Positions 26,764-34,702 of a stretch of 64,000 nucleotides of DNA are shown piece after piece. The DNA comes from Costertonia aggregata (GTDB taxonomy: Bacteria > Bacteroidota > Bacteroidia > Flavobacteriales > Flavobacteriaceae), in assembly GCF_013402795.1 (NCBI RefSeq), contig NZ_CP058595.1:3388001-3452000 (forward strand). Reading direction: 5' to 3'. Numbering within the stretch: position 1 is the stretch's first letter; the number at the start of each line of letters is the position of its first letter. Made by a program: the position numbers and the translations under genes. The notes under the pieces are model-generated. The model saw only the letters and a program-made list of their open reading frames with translations. It was not told the origin of the DNA and ran no database searches.

Positions 26764-28071
26764 ATGGGAACATTTAAAATTGAAGGGGGGCACCAGCTGC
26801 ATGGTGAAATCACGCCCCAAGGTGCAAAAAACGAGGCCTTACAAATATTATGTGCGGTTTTGTTGACACCGGAGAAAGTAACGATTACCAATATTCCCGA
26901 TATAGTAGACGTCAACAAACTTATTTCTTTGTTAGAGGACTTGGGTGTGAAAATCCAAAAGAAGGGTAAGGGCGCTTATACCTTCAAGGCAGATGATATT
27001 AATCTGGACTATTTACAGTCTGATCAGTTCAAGCTAGACGGTAGGGGCCTCAGAGGCTCTATCATGCTTGTAGGCCCTTTGCTCTCGCGTTTTGGCAAAG
27101 GATATATACCCAAACCTGGCGGTGATAAAATAGGTCGTCGCAGATTGGATACGCATTTTGAGGGATTCATTAAACTCGGTGCTAAATTCAGATATAATAA
27201 AGAAGAGTATTTCTACGGAGTGGAGGCCAAGAAACTAAGGGGTACGTACATGTTGCTCGATGAGGCTTCGGTTACCGGTACCGCAAATATACTCATGGCA
27301 GCCGTGCTTGCCGAAGGTACGACAACGATATATAATGCCGCTTGTGAACCATATCTACAACAACTTTGCAAAATGTTGAACAGAATGGGTGCAAAGATCA
27401 CGGGCATCGGCTCCAATTTATTGACCATTGAAGGTGTTGATACACTAGGCGGTACCGAGCATCGTATGCTACCCGATATGATTGAAATTGGAAGTTGGAT
27501 AGGACTTGCGGCCATGACCCGGAGCGAGCTTACCATAAAAGATGTAAGCTGGGACGATTTGGGACAAATTCCCTCGGTATTCAGAAAATTGGGGATTCAA
27601 TTGGAACGCAAGGGTGACGATATCTTTATTCCCGAACACAAAAATGGTTATGAAATCCAAAACTACATAGACGGTTCAATCCTTACTATTGCCGATGCTC
27701 CATGGCCAGGGCTCACACCGGATTTGTTGAGTATTATTCTCGTAATGGCCACACAGGCTAGGGGAGAAGTGATCATTCATCAAAAAATGTTCGAGAGTCG
27801 TTTGTTTTTTGTGGACAAGTTGTTGGACATGGGAGCTAAAATAATCCTATGCGACCCCCACAGGGCCGCCGTTATGGGGCATGATTTCAAATCTACCTTA
27901 AAGGCCACTACAATGACTTCTCCTGACATTAGGGCGGGGGTTTCATTGTTGATCGCCGCACTTTCGGCGAAAGGTACATCTACTATTCACAATATAGAAC
28001 AGATTGACAGGGGGTATGAGAATATTGATGAACGTTTAAGTGACATAGGCGCAAAGATCACGAGAGTTTAA
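26764..28071 (+). CDS. murA: UDP-N-acetylglucosamine 1-carboxyvinyltransferase with Asp at the fosfomycin site
   Basis: 435 residues. GAKNEALQI (K22, N23), the GSIMLVGPLLSRFG block and the C-terminal DRGYENIDERL are MurA. It transfers enolpyruvate to UDP-GlcNAc in the first committed step of peptidoglycan synthesis. The catalytic-loop cysteine (E. coli C115, in PGGCTIG) is aspartate here: PGGDKIG, D121, bases 27124-27126. The same change in other bacteria keeps activity and gives fosfomycin resistance. Lies after DUF4290, before a GNAT gene (19-base gap). Confidence 0.96.
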   Translation: MGTFKIEGGHQLHGEITPQGAKNEALQILCAVLLTPEKVTITNIPDIVDVNKLISLLEDLGVKIQKKGKGAYTFKADDINLDYLQSDQFKLDGRGLRGSIMLVGPLLSRFGKGYIPKPGGDKIGRRRLDTHFEGFIKLGAKFRYNKEEYFYGVEAKKLRGTYMLLDEASVTGTANILMAAVLAEGTTTIYNAACEPYLQQLCKMLNRMGAKITGIGSNLLTIEGVDTLGGTEHRMLPDMIEIGSWIGLAAMTRSELTIKDVSWDDLGQIPSVFRKLGIQLERKGDDIFIPEHKNGYEIQNYIDGSILTIADAPWPGLTPDLLSIILVMATQARGEVIIHQKMFESRLFFVDKLLDMGAKIILCDPHRAAVMGHDFKSTLKATTMTSPDIRAGVSLLIAALSAKGTSTIHNIEQIDRGYENIDERLSDIGAKITRV

Positions 28072-28090
28072 GCATACTATCAGCTACACT

Positions 28091-28417
28091 ATGGATAAAA
28101 AAACAGATTGGAAATCCATACCATTGTTAAATAACGATTCAAGCGCTAAAAAACGTTTTGAACTGCATATAGATGGTCAAATTGCTTTTTTGGATTACAT
28201 AATCTCCAAAAAGGAGATAATATATTTGACCCATACCGAAGTTCCCAAAGTTTTGGAAGGCAAAGGTGTGGGTGGTGCACTGGTCTCCAAAGTACTTGAA
28301 CACATAAAGGAACAGGAAATCAAAATGGCACCTTTATGCCCGTTTGTTGTAGTCTATCTAAAACGCCACCCAGAATTGGCCGAAGGTATTCTGGCACCCG
28401 GTTATTCAATCGGCTAA
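28091..28417 (+). CDS. YjdJ-type GNAT acetyltransferase-like protein
   Basis: 108 residues. A short acetyltransferase fold with IAFLDYIISKKEIIYLTHTEVP, then GKGVGGALVSKVLEHI (acetyl-CoA loop) and the ending CPFVVVYLKRHPEL, which is the signature of the small YjdJ/GNAT-like family. No substrate is known. Co-directional with murA, convergent and overlapping by four bases with the next gene on the minus strand. Confidence 0.9.
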   Translation: MDKKTDWKSIPLLNNDSSAKKRFELHIDGQIAFLDYIISKKEIIYLTHTEVPKVLEGKGVGGALVSKVLEHIKEQEIKMAPLCPFVVVYLKRHPELAEGILAPGYSIG

Positions 28418-28824
28418 AAAAGGTTTATTAGCCCCCAAATAAAAATCAGGTTCCATAGTATTGTTCTTCCCCAATTTCTTACTATCAATTGTCGTACATC
28501 TTTTTCCGTAAATGTTGTATTCGAGATTTTATGGTGTAGCGGAACAAACTGAGAAAAGGTAAGTGCCCAAACTAAAATCACAAGAATTAAGCTGGCAATG
28601 GTATAGAAGGTTTGGGACTCATATACTTGTATAGCGGAAACGACCAACTGACCGAACATCAACGGAACAACCACATAGGATATACGCTGCACATATATTT
28701 TGTGCCATTCTATCAAATCAAGTCTACCGTAATACGGAAAGCTGGGATAAATGATTAGCTGAACCGTCCAAATAAGGATAACAAGCCCAAAATCGAAAAG
28801 TAATCGTAGAAATTCAATATGCAT
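28414..28824 (-). CDS. Four-helix membrane protein, unknown function
   Basis: 136 residues from ATG 28824 (MHIEFLRLL), which overlaps the upstream gene by 11 bases; a start at 28854 would add 10 residues. About four hydrophobic segments are separated by short loops: LFDFGLVILIWTVQLIIY, SYVVVPLMFGQLVVSAI, IASLILVILVWALTF and TILWNLIFIWGLINLF. Charged residues sit between helices three and four (HHKISNTTFTEKDVRQ). I do not recognise a named family. It is the third small membrane protein after the pirin gene. Confidence 0.75.
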   Translation of the reverse strand: MHIEFLRLLFDFGLVILIWTVQLIIYPSFPYYGRLDLIEWHKIYVQRISYVVVPLMFGQLVVSAIQVYESQTFYTIASLILVILVWALTFSQFVPLHHKISNTTFTEKDVRQLIVRNWGRTILWNLIFIWGLINLF

Positions 28825-29233
28825 TTGTTTGTTTTTGGGGTATATTAGACACAAGCCATGCCCAATATATCAATAACGGATGAACAACTAGTAGTCTACC
28901 CCAAGATACCCAAGCAGGTACACATAAACTATTATCAGCACAGGAACCTATTTGGATAAAATAGATATGTGATAGTATGAAAATCAGTAATAAGCCTATA
29001 ATGGCATAACAGGCCATCTTTCTTGTTTTTTGATTAAGGACCAATACTCCAATTGCTATTTCCAATAAACCACTCAAGTAATTTATATACACGGGATAAG
29101 GCAGATAATCGGGAATAAGGCTATGATAGAAATCGGGATTTACGAAATGGTAAGCTCCCGCAGCCACGTAGAAAACAGCCAAACTGTATTTAAGGGTTTC
29201 CGTCACCGCTAAGTTTCCATTTATATTCCACAT
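28814..29233 (-). CDS. DoxX-like small membrane protein
   Basis: 139 residues, about four hydrophobic helices. LAVFYVAAGAYHFVNPDFY and YLSGLLEIAIGVLVL are the DoxX-family pattern (a helix with xxAGxxHF and a GxxEI helix). It overlaps the preceding gene by 44 bases if started at ATG 29233; a GTG at 29206 would cut this to 17. DoxX proteins are linked to thiol and quinone redox in a few organisms, but no specific role can be given here. Confidence 0.78.
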   Translation of the reverse strand: MWNINGNLAVTETLKYSLAVFYVAAGAYHFVNPDFYHSLIPDYLPYPVYINYLSGLLEIAIGVLVLNQKTRKMACYAIIGLLLIFILSHIYFIQIGSCADNSLCVPAWVSWGRLLVVHPLLIYWAWLVSNIPQKQTNAY

Positions 29234-29588
29234 GTACTTTTCTCAGGATAAGAAAAAATGGAATCCACCACAAAAAATCGTTGGTAATAAGTGTGTAAAT
29301 AAATTCAAAGGGAACGATATCCTGCAGGTAATTGAAGAAGAAACCAACAGGCCCCAATATTTTCCCTAAAAACCCGACCGCTACAATGGGCCAATGTCGC
29401 ATAGGGTCATAAGAAGCCCACCAGTACCCTAGGCCATAAACCCCGATTACCATTCCCATACCTTGCCAAACCATGGGATGGTTCAACGGTTGCATCCCTA
29501 CCAAATCAAAAAAATGGTCAGGAAACAGTACGACCCAAGCGCCCCATATTATATTGTAAATCGCCGCTAGTTTAAGAGTTAGTTTCAT
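29190..29588 (-). CDS. Small membrane protein following pirin, unknown function
   Basis: 132 residues with about four hydrophobic segments: AAIYNIIWGAWVVLFPDHFF, GMGMVIGVYGLGYWWASY, PIVAVGFLGKILGPVGFFF and LWWIPFFLILRKVH. The WGAWVV...FPDHFFDLVG and DPMRHWP stretches look conserved but I cannot name the family. It starts four bases after the pirin stop, so it is in the pirin operon. Confidence 0.75.
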   Translation of the reverse strand: MKLTLKLAAIYNIIWGAWVVLFPDHFFDLVGMQPLNHPMVWQGMGMVIGVYGLGYWWASYDPMRHWPIVAVGFLGKILGPVGFFFNYLQDIVPFEFIYTLITNDFLWWIPFFLILRKVHVEYKWKLSGDGNP

Positions 29589-29592
29589 TAAT

Positions 29593-30594
29593 TTATTTTT
29601 TTACTAAGGTGCCATCGGGGTATTTTGCAAAACGACCTTTGGACCTATCGTGTACATTATCCGTATATGGCCAAGGCCATCCACCAAATTGGGTGGTTCG
29701 ATATTCTTGCATCGCTTTTTGGATTTCTACATCGGTATTCATGACAAATGGCCCATATTTAGCTATAGGCTCATTAATCGGTTTACCTTGTAACAGCAAT
29801 AAATGCGACGGTTTTTTCCCAGATATGATGGAAATATCGTTGTTCGGGTTCAATGTTGCACCGTAATTGGGTCGTATGGCCGTATTAGCAATGGTGATTG
29901 AATCACCTTCGTAAAAATATAAGGTTCTATTAACATCGGATATATTGGACTTTGGTAAAATGTACTCGGTCTCGGCATCAATATGTATGTTCCAAATAGC
30001 GACATCGTTATCGGTAATGCCCGCCCACGAATCCGGAGCCGGATCTAGTGCTTTAACCGAAGCGTAGCTTCCCGCAATTATTTTGACTTGTGCATTCTCG
30101 ATTTTCACTATCGGTATTTCCTCGTGCCATAACATTTTAAAATGGGGCTCGACAAACTTATTCGCTTTGGGTAGGTTGAGCCATATTTGGAACAGCTCTA
30201 ATGTGTTTTCTTTATCTGTATGAAGCATCGGAAACATTTCAGAATGTTGTACACCACGCCCAGCGGTCATCCATTGTACGTCACCTTCTCCAAATCTACC
30301 TGCGGCCCCTAACGAATCTGAATGGTCACAAAACCCCTTGTTTACGATGGTTATGGTTTCAAAACCCCTATGCGGATGCGCCGGAAAACCAGGTATGGTT
30401 TGACCATGATACATTCGCCAGCCATCTTTTATTGTAAAATCATTACCTAAAGTTCTCCCTTCCAACGAAGCGTTCGGGGACATATCTTCTTTTCCTTTTG
30501 GATAATGGTCCAAATGGTATACACAAAATAAAAACGGGTCTTCCGTTTGCCAAGGAAAGCCCAATGGAAAGATTTTTTTTATTGGATTGGCCAT
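29593..30594 (-). CDS. Pirin-family cupin protein
   Basis: 333 residues. The N-terminal cupin has HPHRGFETITIVNKG with the iron-binding histidines, then GDVQWMTAGRGVQHSEMF, and a second cupin-like half with GKPINEPIAKYGPFVMNTD. Pirins bind metal; some act as quercetin dioxygenases, others as transcription cofactors. It heads an apparent operon with three small membrane proteins (down to 28414). Confidence 0.93.
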   Translation of the reverse strand: MANPIKKIFPLGFPWQTEDPFLFCVYHLDHYPKGKEDMSPNASLEGRTLGNDFTIKDGWRMYHGQTIPGFPAHPHRGFETITIVNKGFCDHSDSLGAAGRFGEGDVQWMTAGRGVQHSEMFPMLHTDKENTLELFQIWLNLPKANKFVEPHFKMLWHEEIPIVKIENAQVKIIAGSYASVKALDPAPDSWAGITDNDVAIWNIHIDAETEYILPKSNISDVNRTLYFYEGDSITIANTAIRPNYGATLNPNNDISIISGKKPSHLLLLQGKPINEPIAKYGPFVMNTDVEIQKAMQEYRTTQFGGWPWPYTDNVHDRSKGRFAKYPDGTLVKK

Positions 30595-30649
30595 TATTGA
30601 AACTGTTTTATTAACATATTACAAGTTATCCTAAAAAATGGAAAAGACG

Positions 30650-31108
30650 CTAGTGTTCAGCTGTATTGATTTCAATCCAATACCCATCGGGATCTTGAAT
30701 ATAAATCTGTTTTACGCCATCGGTTCGTTTGGTTATGGCATTCGCTTTTCCGGGCCAATCCGAAAACGGCACATTATTCTCTTTCAAGTGCGCAATTACG
30801 GTATCCAGATTTTGGGTTGCCAAACACAAATGCATGGATTTGTTTTTTTCGAAGGGAGTAAATTCTTTTTGGATAAGGTGTATCTGTGAACTTCCCTCAA
30901 TAATAAACCATCTGAATCCGGGTTTCTTGTCCGGATGGGGCGTTTCCCGTAACTTTAAAATATTGCCATAAAATTCGGCGCTTTTATCAACATCATCTAC
31001 CACTATGGCGAAATGGTCAATTTTGAAGTCAAACGATTGTGCACTGCTCAGTTGCACCCCCATCAATAAACACATCAACAATATATACGGTTTCATGTGG
31101 AATATCAT
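30650..31108 (-). CDS. Periplasmic VOC/glyoxalase-fold protein
   Basis: 152 residues with a signal peptide (MKPYILLMCLLMGVQLSSAQ), cleaved before SFDFKIDHFAIVV. The start at 31108 overlaps the upstream lipoprotein's stop by four bases (ATGA); ATG at 31096 also gives a good signal. The domain has DHFAIVVDDVDKSAEFYGN and IQDPDGYWIEI, the paired metal-site strands of glyoxalase/VOC proteins. Being exported is unusual for the fold. Substrate unknown. Confidence 0.85.
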   Translation of the reverse strand: MIFHMKPYILLMCLLMGVQLSSAQSFDFKIDHFAIVVDDVDKSAEFYGNILKLRETPHPDKKPGFRWFIIEGSSQIHLIQKEFTPFEKNKSMHLCLATQNLDTVIAHLKENNVPFSDWPGKANAITKRTDGVKQIYIQDPDGYWIEINTAEH

Positions 31109-31695
31109 TCGGTTAGCTCAAAAGAATTGATTATTTGTGCATAGGTGTTCTTTGTTTTTTCCCTTTTGTCCTTCAGGGTCCAGGCCATAATCATATACAC
31201 ATTTTCGTTACCTTCAACAAAGGCGATGGTATACGCTATTTCATACATAATACCATCAACTTTTCCGTCAACATCTACTACCTGTGCGTCCAGGCCGTTT
31301 ATTTTCATTGCTTTGGCCGGCATTTGCTTTGTAATGGTAATACTTTCCTCAAGAAAATTTAACTGTATATCCCTGTAATTCTCCGAAACCGATTTGGAAT
31401 CGTCCCATTCGTTCAATTCTTCAAAGACTTCCTTAAGCTCATCTTTTGGTTCATCAATGACCACTACATAAGCTTCCTTGAATATATTCTGATATTGCAA
31501 AGACGCATCTGGGTTAAGACCCGTGGCTGTTTTCATATATTTTGGGACAGCCATGCTATAATCATTGATCTTGACTGTTTTAAAGTCTTCGGAAACGGAC
31601 AACTCTTCCTTTTTTCCAAAGCTGGGTATCTCTAAACAGGCGTTGAATTGAAAAGTGAGCAATATGATAAGTACGGTCCTAAAATATATATTCAT
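31105..31695 (-). CDS. Putative lipoprotein, unknown function
   Basis: 196 residues. The N-terminus MNIYFRTVLIILLTFQFNAC is a lipoprotein signal with the lipid-accepting Cys at 20. The rest reads as a mixed alpha/beta domain (MAVPKYMKTATGLNPDASLQ, MIMAWTLKDKREK) without a family I recognise. It overlaps the VOC gene by four bases, so the two are likely translated together. Confidence 0.75.
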   Translation of the reverse strand: MNIYFRTVLIILLTFQFNACLEIPSFGKKEELSVSEDFKTVKINDYSMAVPKYMKTATGLNPDASLQYQNIFKEAYVVVIDEPKDELKEVFEELNEWDDSKSVSENYRDIQLNFLEESITITKQMPAKAMKINGLDAQVVDVDGKVDGIMYEIAYTIAFVEGNENVYMIMAWTLKDKREKTKNTYAQIINSFELTE

Positions 31696-31720
31696 GGTAG
31701 TGGTTGGTTGTTATTGTACA

Positions 31721-31888
31721 TTAGTTTGATAACGCATCAATTTGTTTTTGAACAGCATCAGCTTCTGCATATTTACTGTCGCTGGCCGATCGGTTGCTTT
31801 TGGATAAATCAAAGGCTTCCTTCATCAATTTTTGATATTTTTCCTGCAATTTCTCTTTTTCCGTTTTCTTCTTGAATAATCCGAACAT
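31721..31888 (-). CDS. Small Lacal_2735-type protein (55 residues)
   Basis: A gene too short for most callers: MFGLFKKKTEKEKLQEKYQK, then LMKEAFDLSKSNRSASDSKY, ending QKQIDALSN and a TAA at 31721-31723. The charged, helical, KKKTEKEKL pattern matches small flavobacterial proteins known to me as the Lacal_2735 family, function unknown. It lies 14 bases after the M20 gene and 25 bases before the lipoprotein gene. Confidence 0.8.
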   Translation of the reverse strand: MFGLFKKKTEKEKLQEKYQKLMKEAFDLSKSNRSASDSKYAEADAVQKQIDALSN

Positions 31889-31902
31889 AGCTTTTTTTGT
31901 GT

Positions 31903-33330
31903 TTAATTTCCATTAATCGGGGGTGGCCCATCTATCATAGGCTCGTACACCTCGTTTCCTTTTCTAGTCTTAAATTCCTCCTTGACCTTTATGACCAATT
32001 TTGGGTTTTCAAAAAGGTCTACCATGGTCATTCCCAAAGCCTTTGATGCGTACACCATGCCTTTATGACCTATTGACATACCGCCACAGGCTACTACGGC
32101 CCAAGAATGCCAAGGTGTATCTTTTGGGGCTACCGTGACCCCAAGGTTGATATTGGGCACGTTCCAGCTTACATCGCCAACATCGGTAGAGCCGCCTCCC
32201 GGATTCTCTTCGGTCTCCTTCAAGGGATAAATTTTGCTGTCCATACCAATTTCGGGTTTCCCCGTCGCCTTTTGGATTGCTTTACCAAATGCCGTTTCCT
32301 CTTCAGTGTAACGTATGGGGCCCAACAATTCCAAATTGTTTTGCATGATTTCCCCACCGGAACGATTTACCAATGTTTCATAAATACCTGATACCAAAGA
32401 TATTTTGTAATCTACATTGGCCATAATTGCCGCACCTTCGGCCATTTTTTTGACCCTTTCGTAGGTAGGTAGCATTTTTGAGCGTTTAGGGTCCCGAACC
32501 CGTACCCAAAGTTTGGCATAGTCAGGTACAACGTTTACGACTTGGCCACCGTCCTGAATATGATAATGTATTCGGGAGGTGGGCAGAATATGCTCGCGAT
32601 AATAATTTATGCCTGTTGTGTAGAGCTCCAATGCATCGGATGCGCTACGGCCGTTCCAAGGGTCTGAGGATGCGTGTGCCGTTTGCCCATAAAATTCTAC
32701 GATAAAGTCGATAAGGGATAGCCCACTTTGCACATCGGCCTCGATACCTGATGAAGGGTGCCAACTCAAGTTGACATCCACATCGTCCCAAAGCCCTTCT
32801 TTCACCATCCATACTTTTGCAAAATATTTTTCTTCGGCCGGGGTGCCCAAAAACTTTACCGTTCCTTTTATTTTCCCTGTATCCATCAATTCCTTGATAG
32901 CGATGGCAGCACCTAGGCTAGATGTACCGAACATGTTATGTCCGCAACCGTGCCCGGCCGCACCGGGTTTTAATGGTTCTTTTACAGGGGTAGCTTTTTG
33001 CGATATGCCCGGTAGGGCATCAAACTCGCCCAAGATACTTATTACGGGTTTCCCCGATCCGTACGTTGCTGTAAATGCTGTTGGTATGCCAGCTACACCG
33101 CGTTCTACTTCAAGTCCGTTTTTTTCGGCATAGTCAGCAAGAATGCGCGAAGACTCCTTTTCGTTGAAAGCAGTTTCAGCCAAAGCCCAAATAGAATCGC
33201 TAATTTTTATCAATGCCGATTTATGGGTCTCAACCGATGCTATAATCGCCTTTTTATTCTTGGTAAGTTTTTGCGCACTCAAAGTAATGATCATAAAAAG
33301 CGCTACTAAGAGAGATAGTTTATATTTCAT
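31903..33330 (-). CDS. M20-family amidohydrolase (AbgB/p-aminobenzoyl-glutamate hydrolase-like), exported
   Basis: 475 residues. Signal peptide MKYKLSLLVALFMIITLSAQ. Metal-site motifs ILGEFDALPG, GHGCGHNMFG, GTPAEE and ADV(Q)SG fit M20D amidohydrolases; STDVGDVSW near the C-terminus is also typical. Family members cleave acyl or aminobenzoyl groups from amino acids, with two metal ions. Exported, so it acts in the periplasm. The substrate cannot be read from the sequence. Confidence 0.9.
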   Translation of the reverse strand: MKYKLSLLVALFMIITLSAQKLTKNKKAIIASVETHKSALIKISDSIWALAETAFNEKESSRILADYAEKNGLEVERGVAGIPTAFTATYGSGKPVISILGEFDALPGISQKATPVKEPLKPGAAGHGCGHNMFGTSSLGAAIAIKELMDTGKIKGTVKFLGTPAEEKYFAKVWMVKEGLWDDVDVNLSWHPSSGIEADVQSGLSLIDFIVEFYGQTAHASSDPWNGRSASDALELYTTGINYYREHILPTSRIHYHIQDGGQVVNVVPDYAKLWVRVRDPKRSKMLPTYERVKKMAEGAAIMANVDYKISLVSGIYETLVNRSGGEIMQNNLELLGPIRYTEEETAFGKAIQKATGKPEIGMDSKIYPLKETEENPGGGSTDVGDVSWNVPNINLGVTVAPKDTPWHSWAVVACGGMSIGHKGMVYASKALGMTMVDLFENPKLVIKVKEEFKTRKGNEVYEPMIDGPPPINGN

Positions 33331-33613
33331 TTTTCAATGTTTTTGGATAGTGATTTTGTATAGCGACACATTACGTAAATATAGTATTTTCTTATCTCAT
33401 ACAGAAGTCAGTTTTTTGCTATCCTAAGCTTTTTCCATTTATTTTTTTGAGTATCGGTATTTGTTTGGACCTATGACGGTTCAAATGATTTTTTCAGGAA
33501 AATGGTATATGGCATAGAACTTGTTTTAAGTATGCCAATTACAATTTAAACGCGCTTTATTCGTTACTGTTCAGATGATTAAAACCATATTAATGATAAC
33601 CAATTCAACCGTT

Positions 33614-34663
33614 ATGAAGAATTTATTTCGCTTTTTGGGATTGTTCACCCTTATGATTTGTTTGGGGGCCTGCAGTGCTACCAATCGTTTAACGATGGGG
33701 GTCACCGAACCTGCACGAATACCTTTGGATTCGGATATTACTAAAATTGGTATCATAAACAGAAGCATACCTTCTGATGGGAACAAGGTAGTGGACGAAA
33801 TTGATAAGATTTTGTCACTGGAAGGAAAAAACCTAGATAAGGACGGGGCGGAAGCAGCCATTACCGGTTTGGCAGACGAATTAGAAAGAGGCGACCGTTT
33901 TGAAGCTATAAAAATCATAAATGACGGTGAATTACAACGTAAGGGTCTTGGGGTATTTCCAGCGGCACTCCCATGGGAAACCGTAGAAAAAATCTGCAAG
34001 GAAAACGATGTGGATATTTTATTCTCGCTTGAATTTTATGATACCGATACCAAGGCAAATTACGAAGTATCCATGGTGACATTACCCAATAATTTAGGAA
34101 TCAATACTAAAGTACCCGGCCATAAAGTTGAATTGAACACGGTTATAAAAAATGGTTGGCGTGTATACGACCCCTTGGGAAAAGTGATACTGGACGAATA
34201 TGTTTCAACAGATTATCTAAACTCTCGTGGAGCTGGAATCAACCCTGTAAAGGCCGTTGAAACCATTATCGGCAGAAAAGAAGGTGTGCAACAACTTAGT
34301 AACGTTTCGGGCGCAGATTACGCTTTGAACACAAAACCTTTGCGGCGAAGGGTGTCTAGGGATTATTTTGTACGCGGAACCGATAATTTTATAGTGGCCA
34401 AACGCAGAGCACAAACGGGAGATTGGAACGGAGCAGCGGATTTATGGGAAAATGAAATTGAGCATTCTAAAATGAAAATAGCAGGACGAGCCCATTATAA
34501 TATGGCCATTATCAATGAAATAAATGGAGATTTGGAAAAGGCCATCGAATGGGCATCCAAGGCATATTCCGATTATGGAAATAACATGGCACTGCGTTAT
34601 GTAAATATCTTAAAAAGTAGAATGGCTCAAAAACGTGAACTCAATAGGCAATTATCAAAATAA
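33614..34663 (+). CDS. DUF6340-like lipoprotein
   Basis: 349 residues from ATG 33614 (MKNLFRFLGLFTLMICLGAC), a good lipoprotein signal with LGAC; an earlier ATG at 33575 would put 13 residues before it. The body has ADELERGDRFEA, DVDILFSLEFYDTDTKANY and a C-terminal TPR-like segment (HYNMAIINEINGDLEKAIEWA). I take it as the DUF6340 group seen in Bacteroidota, from memory and with moderate certainty. Single-gene unit. Confidence 0.78.
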   Translation: MKNLFRFLGLFTLMICLGACSATNRLTMGVTEPARIPLDSDITKIGIINRSIPSDGNKVVDEIDKILSLEGKNLDKDGAEAAITGLADELERGDRFEAIKIINDGELQRKGLGVFPAALPWETVEKICKENDVDILFSLEFYDTDTKANYEVSMVTLPNNLGINTKVPGHKVELNTVIKNGWRVYDPLGKVILDEYVSTDYLNSRGAGINPVKAVETIIGRKEGVQQLSNVSGADYALNTKPLRRRVSRDYFVRGTDNFIVAKRRAQTGDWNGAADLWENEIEHSKMKIAGRAHYNMAIINEINGDLEKAIEWASKAYSDYGNNMALRYVNILKSRMAQKRELNRQLSK

Positions 34664-34702
34664 TATTGATGTTTTCAGAAAAATAGCCTCTAGCAACCAG
34701 TC

